From Methanothermococcus okinawensis IH1 (GTDB lineage: Archaea; AGJL01; Methanococci; Methanococcales; Methanococcaceae), in contig NC_015636.1 of assembly GCF_000179575.2 (NCBI RefSeq), forward strand, positions 1,279,495-1,343,494: a stretch of DNA of 64,000 nucleotides, given 5' to 3'. The translations under genes and the position numbers were made by a program. Of this stretch, positions 25,534 to 35,212 are shown one piece after another. The notes below the pieces were generated by a model. That model did not search any database, was not told the origin of the DNA, and worked only from the letters and a program-made list of their open reading frames with translations. The first letter of the stretch is position 1. Each line of letters begins with the position of its first letter.

Positions 25534-27276
25534 TTAATCTCCTTTCATAAATTTTTTAGATTTACCTTTTTGAATTGCAAATATTCTTTTTACATCATCA
25601 ATGGTATTTATATCATCAACCGATTTATCATCTCTTATCCTAACAACCCTTGGAAATCTAAGGGCATAACCACATTCATATTTATCGGATTCTTGAATTT
25701 CTTCATAGGTCACCTCTAAAACAATTTTTGGTTCTACAATTGTTTCTCCATCTATTTCATTTATTTTAATTGAATTTATCATTTCCGTTAATTTGCCGAG
25801 CTCCTCCTCACTTAACCCACTTCCAACATGACCAATTGGATATAAATTTCCTTCTTCATCTCTAACAGATATTTCAAAGGAACCATACCAATCCTTCCTC
25901 TTACCCATACCTATTTTTGCCTTTGTAATCACTACATCAAGGCTTTCCAATGTAGGTTTAAATTTATACATCGTTTTTACTCTGCTACCTGGGGTATATG
26001 GTGCATTTGGATTTTTAATCATCACCCCCTCATGACCTATGCTTAAACTCCACTTATAAAATTCCAATGCTTTTTTTATGTTATCTGTTGTTAGTTTATA
26101 GGATATATCTATTTTCTTCTTTGATTTTATCTCATTTTCTATTTTTATTTTATCCTTTTCCCAATCATTTGTTCCTACTATATTTTCAAGTATTTCTCTT
26201 CTTTCTTTTAGTGGTAAATCAATTAATGGCTTATTATAATATAAAATATCAAATAAATAAACCCTTAAATTTATTTCCTCTTTCATTTTGTCAATATCAT
26301 ATTTTCTTCTAAATCTTCGTAATATGTCCTGAAATGGTCTTGGATGTCCAGTTTTTAAGTCGATAGCTACGCATTCTCCTTCTACTATTATATTATTTAC
26401 ATCCATATTTTTTACTTCTTCCACTATCTCAGGGATTGAATTTGTAATATCTTCCAGTTTTCTACTGTATATTTTAACATCTTTATTTTTTTTATGGATT
26501 TGAACCCTTGCACCATCGTATTTTGTTTCAAACTGCGGAGCTCCCATTTCAATTATGGCATCATCAATTGAAGGTATAAGTTGTGCAAGCATGGGTTTAA
26601 TAGGTCTAAATATTCTTAGCTTTAAATCCTCGTCATTGTCAATATCTACATTTAACATTAATTTTTCTGCAATAAGCCCAATATCATTTACAACTGCATA
26701 GATTTTCTCCAATTTTTCCTTTGGAATATTGAAATACACAGAAAATGCACCTAAAATTGTTGGAACATTCATTCCTATTCTCATATCCTCTAAAATAAGC
26801 CTTACAATATACCTCCTTTCCAGTGGCGAAGCTTTTAGAAGTAGGCTTGAAATATGTCTTATCTTTTTTTTCTGAGAGTTTGCTCCTTCAATTTCCGATA
26901 TTTTTTTTAGAGTGTCGTATATATCGTCAAGAGTCGGTGGTGTTTGAAATAGGGATATTTGTTTTATATCGGAGCTCAGTTTTTCAACTGCCATTCCCAT
27001 ATCCCCAGTTTCTTTTATGGTATTCAATAACTTTTTCTCATCTATGCCTATTGTTTTCACAGCTTCTATCAAAAGGCTTGGACCTATACCGAGCTCTTTA
27101 TTTTCATACTCTGCAAATACTCGCCCTATGGTAATATAACATATTTTTTTTAAATCCTCTGCTGAACCTTTTTTATTTGTTAATTTTATTAATTCTATAA
27201 AATAGTCCATCTTTTCCAATCTTTTTGTTGTGCTTTCTATTTTATTAAATATATCGCATACTTCTTTAAACAGCAT
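25534..27276 (-). CDS. lig: ATP-dependent DNA ligase
   Basis: This ligase seals nicks during replication and repair, with adenylation of the lysine in KYDG (ETKYDGARVQIH, about residue 255). The 580-residue protein has an N-terminal DNA-binding domain, nucleotidyltransferase motifs IVEGECVAID (III), LRVYLFDILYY (IIIa), GHEGVMIKNP (IV) and MYKFKPT (V), and an OB domain with VVRIRDDK. The ATG at 27276 is supported by GGTGG 6 bases upstream; upstream in-frame ATGs would add an AT-rich hydrophobic run outside the family. It faces the CRISPR leader at its 3' end. Confidence 0.96.
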   Translation of the reverse strand: MLFKEVCDIFNKIESTTKRLEKMDYFIELIKLTNKKGSAEDLKKICYITIGRVFAEYENKELGIGPSLLIEAVKTIGIDEKKLLNTIKETGDMGMAVEKLSSDIKQISLFQTPPTLDDIYDTLKKISEIEGANSQKKKIRHISSLLLKASPLERRYIVRLILEDMRIGMNVPTILGAFSVYFNIPKEKLEKIYAVVNDIGLIAEKLMLNVDIDNDEDLKLRIFRPIKPMLAQLIPSIDDAIIEMGAPQFETKYDGARVQIHKKNKDVKIYSRKLEDITNSIPEIVEEVKNMDVNNIIVEGECVAIDLKTGHPRPFQDILRRFRRKYDIDKMKEEINLRVYLFDILYYNKPLIDLPLKERREILENIVGTNDWEKDKIKIENEIKSKKKIDISYKLTTDNIKKALEFYKWSLSIGHEGVMIKNPNAPYTPGSRVKTMYKFKPTLESLDVVITKAKIGMGKRKDWYGSFEISVRDEEGNLYPIGHVGSGLSEEELGKLTEMINSIKINEIDGETIVEPKIVLEVTYEEIQESDKYECGYALRFPRVVRIRDDKSVDDINTIDDVKRIFAIQKGKSKKFMKGD

Positions 27277-27455
27277 ATATTCCACCAGTAAAATTAAAAC
27301 TAAAATAAAGATATATTTATGATTAATACAATAAATTAATTTCAAAATATAAAAAATCAATTAAAAATAATTATTAAGATAATTAAATAATCTATAATAA
27401 GATAAAATATAATTTATAATTAAAATATTAATATTACACTTATTATTTACTCATT

Positions 27456-27779
27456 TTATTTACTTAAATTTACCATAGTGCTTAAAGTGCTGTTAAATTC
27501 ATTAATACTGCTGTCAATCTCTTTTAAACTATTGTTATCAACGGAGCTCAGGTTACCATTTATCACATCATTACTCAGTATATTTTCCGTAGTATTCAGG
27601 GATTTTTCAGTAAGTTTTAGATAGTTATTTACATTAAACAAATTATCCTCATCGGTATTTTTTTGAAAATTCTGCAATATATCATCATATCCAGTATTTG
27701 ACATGAATTTAACAAGAAATCCAAAAATAACGAGTAGAATGACTAACTTCAATATGGTTTTATAAAATTTTAACAGCAT
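27456..27779 (-). CDS. Small membrane-anchored protein of unknown function
   Basis: A 107-residue protein with one N-terminal hydrophobic helix (ILKLVILLVIFGFLVKF, about 8-24) and a polar Asn/Ser/Leu-rich tail with heptad-like spacing that may form coiled coil (LTEKSLNTTENILSND, SSINEFNSTLSTM). The tail has several N-x-S/T sites; if the helix is a signal anchor it would face outward and could be glycosylated. GGTGG 6 bases before the ATG at 27779 decides the start. It lies between hisD and the ligase gene on the same strand. No family recognised. Confidence 0.6.
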   Translation of the reverse strand: MLLKFYKTILKLVILLVIFGFLVKFMSNTGYDDILQNFQKNTDEDNLFNVNNYLKLTEKSLNTTENILSNDVINGNLSSVDNNSLKEIDSSINEFNSTLSTMVNLSK

Positions 27780-27831
27780 AAAATCCACCAAAAATTAAAT
27801 ATTTTTTATACATTTAATTATTAGATAATAG

Positions 27832-29112
27832 TTAAATTAACCTTTTTTTAACAGATTCAGCATGATTATATAATCCTTCTGCTTCTGCAAGTGTGATTAC
27901 AATATCGGATATACTCTCTAACCCCTCTTTTGTGAGCTCCTGCACAGTAGGTTTTTTTATGAATGTATCAACGCTTAAACCTGAATACATCTTTGCACAT
28001 CTACTTGTTGGCAAAACATGGTTTGTTCCACTTGCATAATCTCCAACAGGAACTGGTGAATAGCTCCCTAAAAATATACTTCCAGCATTTTTTATATATT
28101 TTAAAACTTCCCTTGGATTTTCAGTAATTATTTCCAAATGTTCTGGTGCATACTCATTTGATAGATTTATACATTCATCAAGGTTTCCGTATAATATTGC
28201 AGAGTTTTTTAATGAGCTATTTATTATTTCCTTTCGTTTTATATTTTTATTTATTAACTCCATAATTTTATTTTTAATAGCTTCTGCTTTTTCCTTTGAA
28301 GTAGTTGTAATTATACATGAAGAATTAGGGTCATGCTCAGCCTGTGCTAAAAAGTCTATCGCCACATAATCATTGTTTGCTTTTTCATCGCATATTATCA
28401 ATACCTCAGAAGGTCCTGCTGGAAAGTCTATTGCCACATTATTGCCATAAACCATCATTTTAGCCGCAGTTACAAATATATTTCCCGGTCCAACAATAAT
28501 ATCTACCTTTGGTATAGTTTCTGTTCCATAAGCCAGAGCTCCTATTGCCTGAGCTCCTCCAATTTTATATATCTCATCAGCCTTTGCTATATCCGATGCC
28601 ACAAGCGTTGCAGGATTACCTTCTGTTCCATTTGGCGGTGAAACCACAACAACCTTTTCCACACCTGCAACCTTTGCAGGAACCACAGTCATTAAAACTG
28701 TTGATGGATAAAATGCTCTTCCCCCAGGAACATAACATCCTGCTTTTTCTATTGGTCTTATTATTTGCCCGGCTTTTATGCCGTTTTTATTTATTTCCCA
28801 TTCTTTAAGGTTTTTAAACTGTATTTCATGGAATGATTTTATATTATCGTGAGCTTTTTCTATTGCCTCTATGATTTTATAATCTATCCTGTTGTAAGCC
28901 TTCTCAATTTCTTCCTTATGGACTTTAAAATCATCAATATCAACTTTATCGAATTTTTTTGTATATTCTTTTAATGCACTGTCCCCGTTATTTTTTACAT
29001 TATCCAATATTTCTCTTACAATAGGATATATATTTTCAAGATTCATTTTATTTCTATTAATTAGTGTAGTTTTCTCTTCATCTGTTAAATCAGTTATTTT
29101 CTTAATTATCAT
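27832..29112 (-). CDS. hisD: Histidinol dehydrogenase
   Basis: HisD oxidises L-histidinol to histidine in two NAD-dependent steps with a catalytic zinc. The 426-residue length is normal. Motifs are CYVPGGRAFYPSTVLMT, KIGGAQAIGALAYGT for NAD, VGPGNIFVTAAK, IDFPAGPSEVLII, QAEHDPNSSC with the zinc-binding His, NEYAPEHLEI and SGTNHVLPTSRCAKMYSGLSV. GAGGAG precedes the ATG. Other his genes are scattered elsewhere, as is usual in Methanococcales. Confidence 0.96.
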   Translation of the reverse strand: MIIKKITDLTDEEKTTLINRNKMNLENIYPIVREILDNVKNNGDSALKEYTKKFDKVDIDDFKVHKEEIEKAYNRIDYKIIEAIEKAHDNIKSFHEIQFKNLKEWEINKNGIKAGQIIRPIEKAGCYVPGGRAFYPSTVLMTVVPAKVAGVEKVVVVSPPNGTEGNPATLVASDIAKADEIYKIGGAQAIGALAYGTETIPKVDIIVGPGNIFVTAAKMMVYGNNVAIDFPAGPSEVLIICDEKANNDYVAIDFLAQAEHDPNSSCIITTTSKEKAEAIKNKIMELINKNIKRKEIINSSLKNSAILYGNLDECINLSNEYAPEHLEIITENPREVLKYIKNAGSIFLGSYSPVPVGDYASGTNHVLPTSRCAKMYSGLSVDTFIKKPTVQELTKEGLESISDIVITLAEAEGLYNHAESVKKRLI

Positions 29113-29445
29113 AATTTCTCCTCAATTGATGATAATGATGGATATAATATTAATTTATTCTTTCTCTTATTTTTTATTACCTATTCCTTTTTGTTATTTT
29201 ATTCATTATCTTATTTTTTACTATTATTTTTTATTTATTATTTTTTTATTTAATATATTAAATTTTATATTAAATTATATTTTTATTATTCCTATTTTTC
29301 AGCATATTATTTTAATTCTTTTAATTATTTCTTTTATTAACTTTTATCATCTATTATTTTTATCTTAAATTAGTTATTTAGTTATTTTTTAATTTTTAAC
29401 TTTTTAATAACATTTATATATCTAAATTTAATAGTAATTTAATTA
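29113..29445. other. Gene-free, strongly T-rich interval
   Basis: The 333 bases between hisD and cgi121 are almost entirely T and A, with long T runs on the plus strand. A hydrophobic open frame on the plus strand is a composition artefact without a ribosome binding site. It includes the hisD promoter side and the 3' flank of cgi121. No RNA or repeat is seen. Confidence 0.6.
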
Positions 29446-29910
29446 TTACATCACTTCGATAATACTTATTTTTTCACATATTCTTTTAATTAATTCGTCT
29501 TTATTATTATAATCATAACTTAATCCCTTGATATTATATGCCCTTATTATATTTTCCATTTTTGATTGGGTGAGCTCTAAAACTGAATCATCAACTACAC
29601 CACCAATCATATTTATCAGTTTATTTAGTGTTTCTTTATCTTCGCATACTATACAGACATTTGATTTCTCCTTTTCAGGATTCACTCCAATAATTTTTAT
29701 GGCATTGGATATTTGCCGTTGTGCCGATGCCCTTACAAGTATTTCCATCCAAAAACTGTTTGTAATTGGTTTTTTTGATTTTGCCTGATTTATGGCATGA
29801 ATTATATGTTTTTTTGTGGCTATTAAGTCGGCATTTAATATTTGAAATGGATGTTTTAAATAGAATATATCTTTTCTTATTTTTGCATCCTTTACTCCAA
29901 CTATTATCAT
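29446..29910 (-). CDS. cgi121: KEOPS complex subunit Cgi121
   Basis: Cgi121 is the tRNA-binding subunit of KEOPS, which installs N6-threonylcarbamoyladenosine at position 37 of ANN-decoding tRNAs. The 154-residue protein has the family core: AKSKKPITNSFWMEILVRASAQRQISNAIKIIGV, where WMEILVRASAQRQI is nearly invariant, and DDSVLELTQSKMENIIRAYNI near the C-terminus. The start is taken at 29910 (MIIVGV), with GAGGG upstream; an ATG four codons earlier (29922) is the alternative. KEOPS partners Kae1/Bud32 and Pcc1 are elsewhere. Confidence 0.88.
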   Translation of the reverse strand: MIIVGVKDAKIRKDIFYLKHPFQILNADLIATKKHIIHAINQAKSKKPITNSFWMEILVRASAQRQISNAIKIIGVNPEKEKSNVCIVCEDKETLNKLINMIGGVVDDSVLELTQSKMENIIRAYNIKGLSYDYNNKDELIKRICEKISIIEVM

Positions 29911-30130
29911 CTTATCCCTCATAGTGATTAATATAAATATTTCCTATAACCTATCCCAAATATAAGATTATAACATAATACCATTATTATCATTAATCTA
30001 TAAAAAAATAATAAAAGAATAATAAAAAATTATTAATTAAATAGAAGTGATTAGTATAAGTAATATAATTAAAAAATAAAATAAAAAAATAAAATGAGAA
30101 TTATATATTAAAATCAAATATGGTGAGATA

Positions 30131-30847
30131 ATGAAGGTAATATTGGTGGGTGCTGGACCAGGAGATGAAGAATTAATTACATTAAAAGGATTAAATGCAA
30201 TAAAAAATGCTGATGTAATAGTTTATGATGATTTAATTGGTGAAAATCTTCTTAAATATGCAAAAGATAATGCAGAATTGATATATGTAGGTAAGAGGAA
30301 AGGAAAGCACTCTCACAAACAGGAAGAAATTAATAGAATATTGGTTGAAAAGGCAAAAGAAAATAAAACCGTAGTTAGATTAAAAGGTGGAGATTCCTTT
30401 ATATTTGGAAGAGGGGGTGAAGAAATACTTGAACTGAAAAAACACAACATACCTTATGAAGTAATCCCGGGTATTACCTCGTCAATAGCTGTTCCAGAGG
30501 TTGCAGATATTCCATTAACACATAGAAAAGTGGCTACATCATTTACAGTAGTTACAGGACATGAAGCAGAAGATAAGGATAAAAAACAGGTTAAATTAAG
30601 CGAATTAAACGCAGATACTATTGTAATACTTATGGGCATTACAAATTTAAAGCATCATGTTGCAGAGCTCCTAAAAAATAGTCGTAGAAATGAACAAACA
30701 CCAGTCGCTATAATCACAAATGGGACTAAATCAAACCAGAAGATAGTAAAAGGCACGCTAAAAAATATAGTAAAAAAGGCAGAAGAAAACGATATTGCAC
30801 CACCGGGCATTATAGTAATTGGAGATGTTGTAAATATCTTAGAATAA
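30131..30847 (+). CDS. cobA: Uroporphyrinogen-III C-methyltransferase
   Basis: This SAM-dependent enzyme methylates uroporphyrinogen III at C-2 and C-7 to precorrin-2, the entry to cobalamin, F430 and siroheme. The 238-residue protein has VGAGPGDEELITLKGL, YVGKRKGKHSHKQEEIN, the highly conserved VVRLKGGDSFIFGRGGEE, VIPGITSSIAVPEVADIPLTHR and MGITNLKHH. It is monofunctional with no CysG dehydrogenase domain. GGTGAG lies 5 bases before the ATG. With cbiZ it reflects the strong corrinoid and F430 demand of a methanogen. Confidence 0.95.
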   Translation: MKVILVGAGPGDEELITLKGLNAIKNADVIVYDDLIGENLLKYAKDNAELIYVGKRKGKHSHKQEEINRILVEKAKENKTVVRLKGGDSFIFGRGGEEILELKKHNIPYEVIPGITSSIAVPEVADIPLTHRKVATSFTVVTGHEAEDKDKKQVKLSELNADTIVILMGITNLKHHVAELLKNSRRNEQTPVAIITNGTKSNQKIVKGTLKNIVKKAEENDIAPPGIIVIGDVVNILE

Positions 30848-30944
30848 TCTAAATAAATACTATAATATAATAACGATTGGAAAAATAATAAAATAAAAAG
30901 AAATAAAAAAATTAAAAAATAATAATGAAACATAGGTGATTACA

Positions 30945-31526
30945 GTGGAAGAGGATTTAAAAAAAACAATAGAGTTCCATGGACATTTTTGCGCAGGTTT
31001 AGCTATGGGTTATAGAGTGGCAAAATATGTTAAAAATCACTATAAAAGGTCAGAAGATGAGGAGCTCGTGGCAATAGTATATAATAAATCGTGCAGTATC
31101 GATGCAATTCAATATTTACTTGGATGCACATTTGGAAAAGGAAATTTAATATTTAAGGATTATGGAAAATATGTTTATGTCTTTTATTCAAGAGACCATC
31201 AAAAAGGCATTAGAATTTCATTTAAAGATATATTGTATGAAGAAATGAATAAAATGAAGGAGAAGTTAAAGGACATCTCTGATGAAGATGAAAAAAAGAA
31301 ACTTAGCGATGAATTAAAAAATAAAAGTATAGAAATGATATTGAATTTACCTGAGGATGAGCTCCTGCATATTGAAGAGGTGGATATTCCAGAACCTAAG
31401 AAAGCTAAGATATATCCATCACTTAAATGTGAAGAATGTGGGGAATATTTTATGGAAATTAAAGGAAGATTAATAAACGGAAAAGTTGTATGTAAGGAAT
31501 GTTTCGAAAAATTATCTAATGAATAA
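30945..31526 (+). CDS. FmdE-family protein with C-terminal zinc ribbon
   Basis: A 193-residue protein of the FmdE family, first described as subunit E of formylmethanofuran dehydrogenase but not part of the catalytic core. The N-terminal domain has the hallmark EFHGHFCAGLAMGYRVAK and NKSCSIDAIQYLLGCTFGKGN, where His and Cys probably bind metal. A charged helical linker (about 95-140) leads to a C-terminal ribbon CEECGEYF and CKECFEKL. The GTG at 30945 with GGTGAT 5 bases upstream is the better start than the GTG at 30936, which lies inside that site. It follows cobA in the same direction, 97 bases apart. Confidence 0.85.
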   Translation: MEEDLKKTIEFHGHFCAGLAMGYRVAKYVKNHYKRSEDEELVAIVYNKSCSIDAIQYLLGCTFGKGNLIFKDYGKYVYVFYSRDHQKGIRISFKDILYEEMNKMKEKLKDISDEDEKKKLSDELKNKSIEMILNLPEDELLHIEEVDIPEPKKAKIYPSLKCEECGEYFMEIKGRLINGKVVCKECFEKLSNE

Positions 31527-31614
31527 GAAAAATTAATAAAAATTATATAAAAAATAAAAAAATTATAAAAAAATAGAATAAAAAAAGGAGAATATAATAA
31601 ACAAATTTTATAGT

Positions 31615-32664
31615 TTATTTACTTTCTCTCAATTTCACCCGCCATAGAGCATCAAATGCCCCAACAATTAAAGGACCCATTGCAAATCCACCAAGTCCCA
31701 ATGTAAGAGGTCCTATTAGGAAGGCTATCAATATTAGAGAAGGATGGACATCACTTTCTTTTTTAACAATTAATGGTCTTATGACAAAATCTGGCAGAGT
31801 GGATAAGAATATCCATCCAAATAGCAGTAATTCAATACCTTTTACAATTTCACCCGTCATTAAGTAATATATAGACAGAGGTATATATACTGTCCATCCT
31901 CCTATTATTGGTAAAAGTGCAAAAACACCCGTTATAACTGCCAAAATAAAAGCGTTGGGGATTCCGATAATATAATAACCAATACCTGAAATTACACCAA
32001 TGGCTATGGATGTTAAGGCATTTCCTATAAATAGATTCTTGTAGGATTCATTCAAATTATTTAGAAATAGTTCTGTTTTTTCATAGTATTTATCAGGCAC
32101 CTGTGCTAATATAGCCTTTTTCACCACATGTCCATCCTTTAAAAAATAGTATGTCATGAATAAAACAATCATCGTTTTTATGGCTATTTCTGGCAAAATC
32201 ATAAGTTGAGCCAATGAATTTTTTATGTAAGGTTCCAAATACGACAAAATTTGAGAGATATAGTTGGATAATGTTTGTTCATCCACCTGCCAAGAGTATC
32301 CAAAAATGCTTGATACCTTATAGAGTAAGTTATTCAATCTTTCAACAGTATCCATACTTTGCAGATTCAGACTTTGTATGTTAATTTGCTGTAAAAATAT
32401 CAACAATTCTTTTAATACAATATATCCCACAATAACTGTTGGTATGATAAATGCCAACAGGCATATTATTGCAGCTAATGTATTTCCCGTGTGAGGTTTG
32501 AGTTTATCGTATATGGGCTTTCCCATGTAGGCAAATGCACATGAAAGTGCCAGCGTATCTAAAAAGGGGTATGTCATATAAACAATGGCTAAAAATACCC
32601 CCAATACAAATATTTTCATTAATAATCGATATTCTTCGTTGTTCATGTTCTGCATCCCCACCAT
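31615..32664 (-). CDS. AI-2E family (UPF0118) membrane transporter
   Basis: A 349-residue polytopic membrane protein with about seven to eight hydrophobic segments: two at the N-terminus (FVLGVFLAIVYMTYPFLDT, AAIICLLAFIIPTVIVGYIVL), a soluble helical stretch (about 90-150), then a membrane block with the conserved IIGIPNAFILAVITGVFALLPIIGGWTVYIP and IRPLIVKK, GPLTLGLGGFAMGPL. Members export autoinducer-2, act as Na+/H+ antiporters, or are uncharacterised; the archaeal substrate is unknown. The exact start among three ATGs (32664, 32655, 32646) is uncertain because GGTGGGG sits between them. Confidence 0.88.
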   Translation of the reverse strand: MVGMQNMNNEEYRLLMKIFVLGVFLAIVYMTYPFLDTLALSCAFAYMGKPIYDKLKPHTGNTLAAIICLLAFIIPTVIVGYIVLKELLIFLQQINIQSLNLQSMDTVERLNNLLYKVSSIFGYSWQVDEQTLSNYISQILSYLEPYIKNSLAQLMILPEIAIKTMIVLFMTYYFLKDGHVVKKAILAQVPDKYYEKTELFLNNLNESYKNLFIGNALTSIAIGVISGIGYYIIGIPNAFILAVITGVFALLPIIGGWTVYIPLSIYYLMTGEIVKGIELLLFGWIFLSTLPDFVIRPLIVKKESDVHPSLILIAFLIGPLTLGLGGFAMGPLIVGAFDALWRVKLRESK

Positions 32665-32925
32665 ATTTTAAACATAAAATCCAAACATAATAAGTATTAT
32701 TAATATTATTAAATTAACTAAATTTATACATTATATCAAATATAAAAAATATTTATTTTATACTATTTCACGATATTATTATATATCCATAATTATATAT
32801 TTATAAATTATTAAATTATCAATAACTAATAACTAAATTTAGCCTAAATTATTAACTATATTAACTATATTAACTATCAACTATTTGACTAAATAATCTT
32901 ATAAAAAAATAAAACTGGTGAGAGT

Positions 32926-34857
32926 ATGAATATTTTAATAAATGCTTCCAATAAAAAATATGAAACTATAAATAAAGAATTTTTTCCCATAAATTGGGGA
33001 ATATACCTCCATAAGAAATATGAAACCTGGAAATATGATGTTTATGATGAACATAATATATTCTGCTTTGGAAGAGGGGTTATACCAATAATTGGAGGTC
33101 ATAGGCTTATATTTTCTTTCAGGTCTCCACTTTGGGATGGATTCCATTTCTCAGCAATGGGAGGTGCAGGATATGTATTTAAAAACACAGGATTACATAA
33201 TGTTGCAATAATTGGAAAATGTGAAAAACCAAGTTTATTGATATTGGATGGTGAAGGAGAAGATTTAAAAGTAGAATTTATGGAACTTAACGAAAGTAAT
33301 GGATTTGATATAAAAAATTATAAAAATATATATGATTTGAATGAATATATTCTAAAAAAATTCAATGAAAAGAATTATAGGGCATTTATTGTAGGTCCTG
33401 CATCGTTAAATACAAATATGGGGGGAATATTCTCTCAAACTGTAAGAAACGGAAAGTTAGTTGAAGGCTCTGAGGATTGGGCTGCACGGGGTGGTGTAGG
33501 TTCTGTATTATGCCGAGCTCATAACATATTAGGGGTGGTATATTATGGTAAAAATGGAACGGATGAAGAGGTAAAAAAACAGAAGGATATTGAAAAAAGA
33601 CTGAGGAATATTGTAGAAGAACACTATAAAAAACCGTATATGACTGTTGTTCTTGAACATACTAAAAAATACAGATATAATGAAAAAACAAAAACAGGGG
33701 GAACTTTTGGAAATAATTACCATTATACACTTGATATTACCCCTATATTTAACTGGAGAATGCCCTATATTCATAAAAATGATAGAATAGAACTTCATAA
33801 AAAAATAATGAAGTATTTTGTAGAAACATTTAATAAAGAATCCATAGAACCTAAAAAATGGACTAATTGTGGAGAACCATGCCCTGTATTGTGCAAAAAA
33901 TATAGAAATGGCTTAAAAGTGGATTATGAACCTTATGAGTCCAATGGTCCATTACTTGGTATATTTGATATACATGCCGCAGATAAAATCGTGCATACTG
34001 TGGATGCCCTTGGTTTTGATGCCATAGAATTTGGAAATTTGGCATCCTATGTATTTGAACTACTTCATGTGGGGCTTTTAAAACCAGAGGAAGTTGGGAT
34101 AGATAAACCCATATTTGATATAACACACTACCAAACCGACGATGATATTTTAAAAAATTCGCAATATAATGCAGAGCTCGCAGTGAAACTTGCAAATATA
34201 ATAGCATTTAAAAAGAATGAACTGGCTAAAATACTATCACTTGGAAAAAGAAAGGCATCAAAAATACTTAACGATAAATTTAAAGATAGGTTAATGACTA
34301 AAAATGCTGATAAATTCAATTATGAGAAATTCGAAGATTTTGGTGTATATATTCCTTTTGGTGATAATGGAGAGATATCCCCAACTCAATATTGGGCTAT
34401 TGGAAATTTTATGCCTTATTTAATTCAAGGGAAATATTTAACATATTATCAATGTGGGGAATTCTTAGAACCAGAAGAATTGGCAAAACTTAGTGTTGAA
34501 AGAGTTATAATGGAAATAACAATAGAAGATTTAGGTATTTGCAGATTCCACAGAAAATGGATTTATCCAATAATTAAACCACTTTTAAAGGAAATAACCG
34601 ATGTAGATTTAGATAGCACAATTAAAGAATTAATTAAGGATATCTGTGAATACGATAAAAAAATAGGATATCCACCCTACATAGAAAGTCAAAGAGTTAA
34701 AGATTTGATAATGGCTGGTGCAGGGGAGTTTGGAAATGATAAGTGGGCATTGGAATTTAACAGTAAGGGGGAAGTCAAACTAAAAGAATACATAAAAAGA
34801 GTTATGAACGAATACAGTAGATTACTAAATATTGATTGGAAAATAAAGGAAGATTAA
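32926..34857 (+). CDS. Aldehyde:ferredoxin oxidoreductase family protein
   Basis: A 643-residue homologue of tungsten AOR, which oxidises aldehydes to acids with ferredoxin and a tungsto-bispterin. The N-terminal AOR domain is recognisable by FGRGVIP, FSFRSPLWDGFHFSAMGGAGY and EDWAARGGVGSVLCRAHNI. The Fe-S ligand region reads NCGEPCPVLCK (C-x3-C-x3-C) instead of the usual C-x2-C-x3-C, and the distal cysteine is in EDLGICRFHRKW. GGTGAG precedes the ATG. Substrate cannot be told; moaC in the window supplies part of the pterin pathway. It is monocistronic. Confidence 0.88.
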   Translation: MNILINASNKKYETINKEFFPINWGIYLHKKYETWKYDVYDEHNIFCFGRGVIPIIGGHRLIFSFRSPLWDGFHFSAMGGAGYVFKNTGLHNVAIIGKCEKPSLLILDGEGEDLKVEFMELNESNGFDIKNYKNIYDLNEYILKKFNEKNYRAFIVGPASLNTNMGGIFSQTVRNGKLVEGSEDWAARGGVGSVLCRAHNILGVVYYGKNGTDEEVKKQKDIEKRLRNIVEEHYKKPYMTVVLEHTKKYRYNEKTKTGGTFGNNYHYTLDITPIFNWRMPYIHKNDRIELHKKIMKYFVETFNKESIEPKKWTNCGEPCPVLCKKYRNGLKVDYEPYESNGPLLGIFDIHAADKIVHTVDALGFDAIEFGNLASYVFELLHVGLLKPEEVGIDKPIFDITHYQTDDDILKNSQYNAELAVKLANIIAFKKNELAKILSLGKRKASKILNDKFKDRLMTKNADKFNYEKFEDFGVYIPFGDNGEISPTQYWAIGNFMPYLIQGKYLTYYQCGEFLEPEELAKLSVERVIMEITIEDLGICRFHRKWIYPIIKPLLKEITDVDLDSTIKELIKDICEYDKKIGYPPYIESQRVKDLIMAGAGEFGNDKWALEFNSKGEVKLKEYIKRVMNEYSRLLNIDWKIKED

Positions 34858-34895
34858 AAATATTAATAAAAAGTTAAATAAATTATAATTTTATT

Positions 34896-34917
34896 ATTTA
34901 TCGGAGCTCCGATAAAT
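34896..34917. repeat. 22-bp perfect palindrome centred on GAGCTC
   Basis: Each arm reads ATTTATCGGAG, giving a perfect 11+11 palindrome in the 355-base gap between the AOR gene and csm1. It follows the AOR stop codon by about 40 bases and is followed by TTTTC-rich DNA, so it could form a terminator hairpin. It is also the longest version of the GAGCTC-centred palindrome spread through the window. Confidence 0.7.
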
Positions 34918-35119
34918 TTTCTCTTTTCAAAGTTTTTATAGATATGTATTTATTATTTATGGCAAAATTTAGGTATATATTTAAAAATATCTAAACGAAA
35001 TAATGTATAAATGAGCGTTAATTTTTTATAGTAAATAAATTTTTAACTTAATTAATAAAAATTGTAATAAAATAGTAAAAAAGTTATAATGTGGGTAATA
35101 ATTATAATTAATGAGATTT

Positions 35120-35142
35120 TTATTAACTATAATAGTTAATAA
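35120..35142. promoter_or_regulatory. 23-bp inverted repeat upstream of the csm promoter
   Basis: TTATTAACTAT (35120-35130), one central A, then ATAGTTAATAA (35132-35142) form a perfect inverted repeat. It ends about 7 bases before the likely TATA box of the csm operon, so a dimeric regulator bound here could block or recruit TBP/TFB. The regulator is unknown; a Csa3/CARF-type or other wHTH protein is not encoded nearby. Confidence 0.5.
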
Positions 35143-35148
35143 TAATCA

Positions 35149-35160
35149 TTATATACTATA
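35149..35160 (+). promoter_or_regulatory. Putative TATA box of the csm operon
   Basis: TTATATACTATA resembles archaeal box A and is placed so that transcription would begin near 35180, about 30 bases before the csm1 ATG at 35213. The gap is so AT-rich that alternatives exist. Confidence 0.4.
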
Positions 35161-35212
35161 AATTTCAACATCATAGTAGAATAATAAAGTATTATTTATC
35201 GGGGGTTATATA

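Noticed and set aside
25534-27360. Extended ligase start at 27360
   Set aside because: The additional 28 residues are hydrophobic AT-rich translation, while the ATG at 27276 has GGTGG at ideal spacing and the family N-terminus.
29126-29368. Plus-strand 80-codon hydrophobic frame in a T-rich gap
   Set aside because: T-rich DNA always yields Phe, Ile, Tyr and Leu codons; no ribosome binding site and no recognisable protein pattern.
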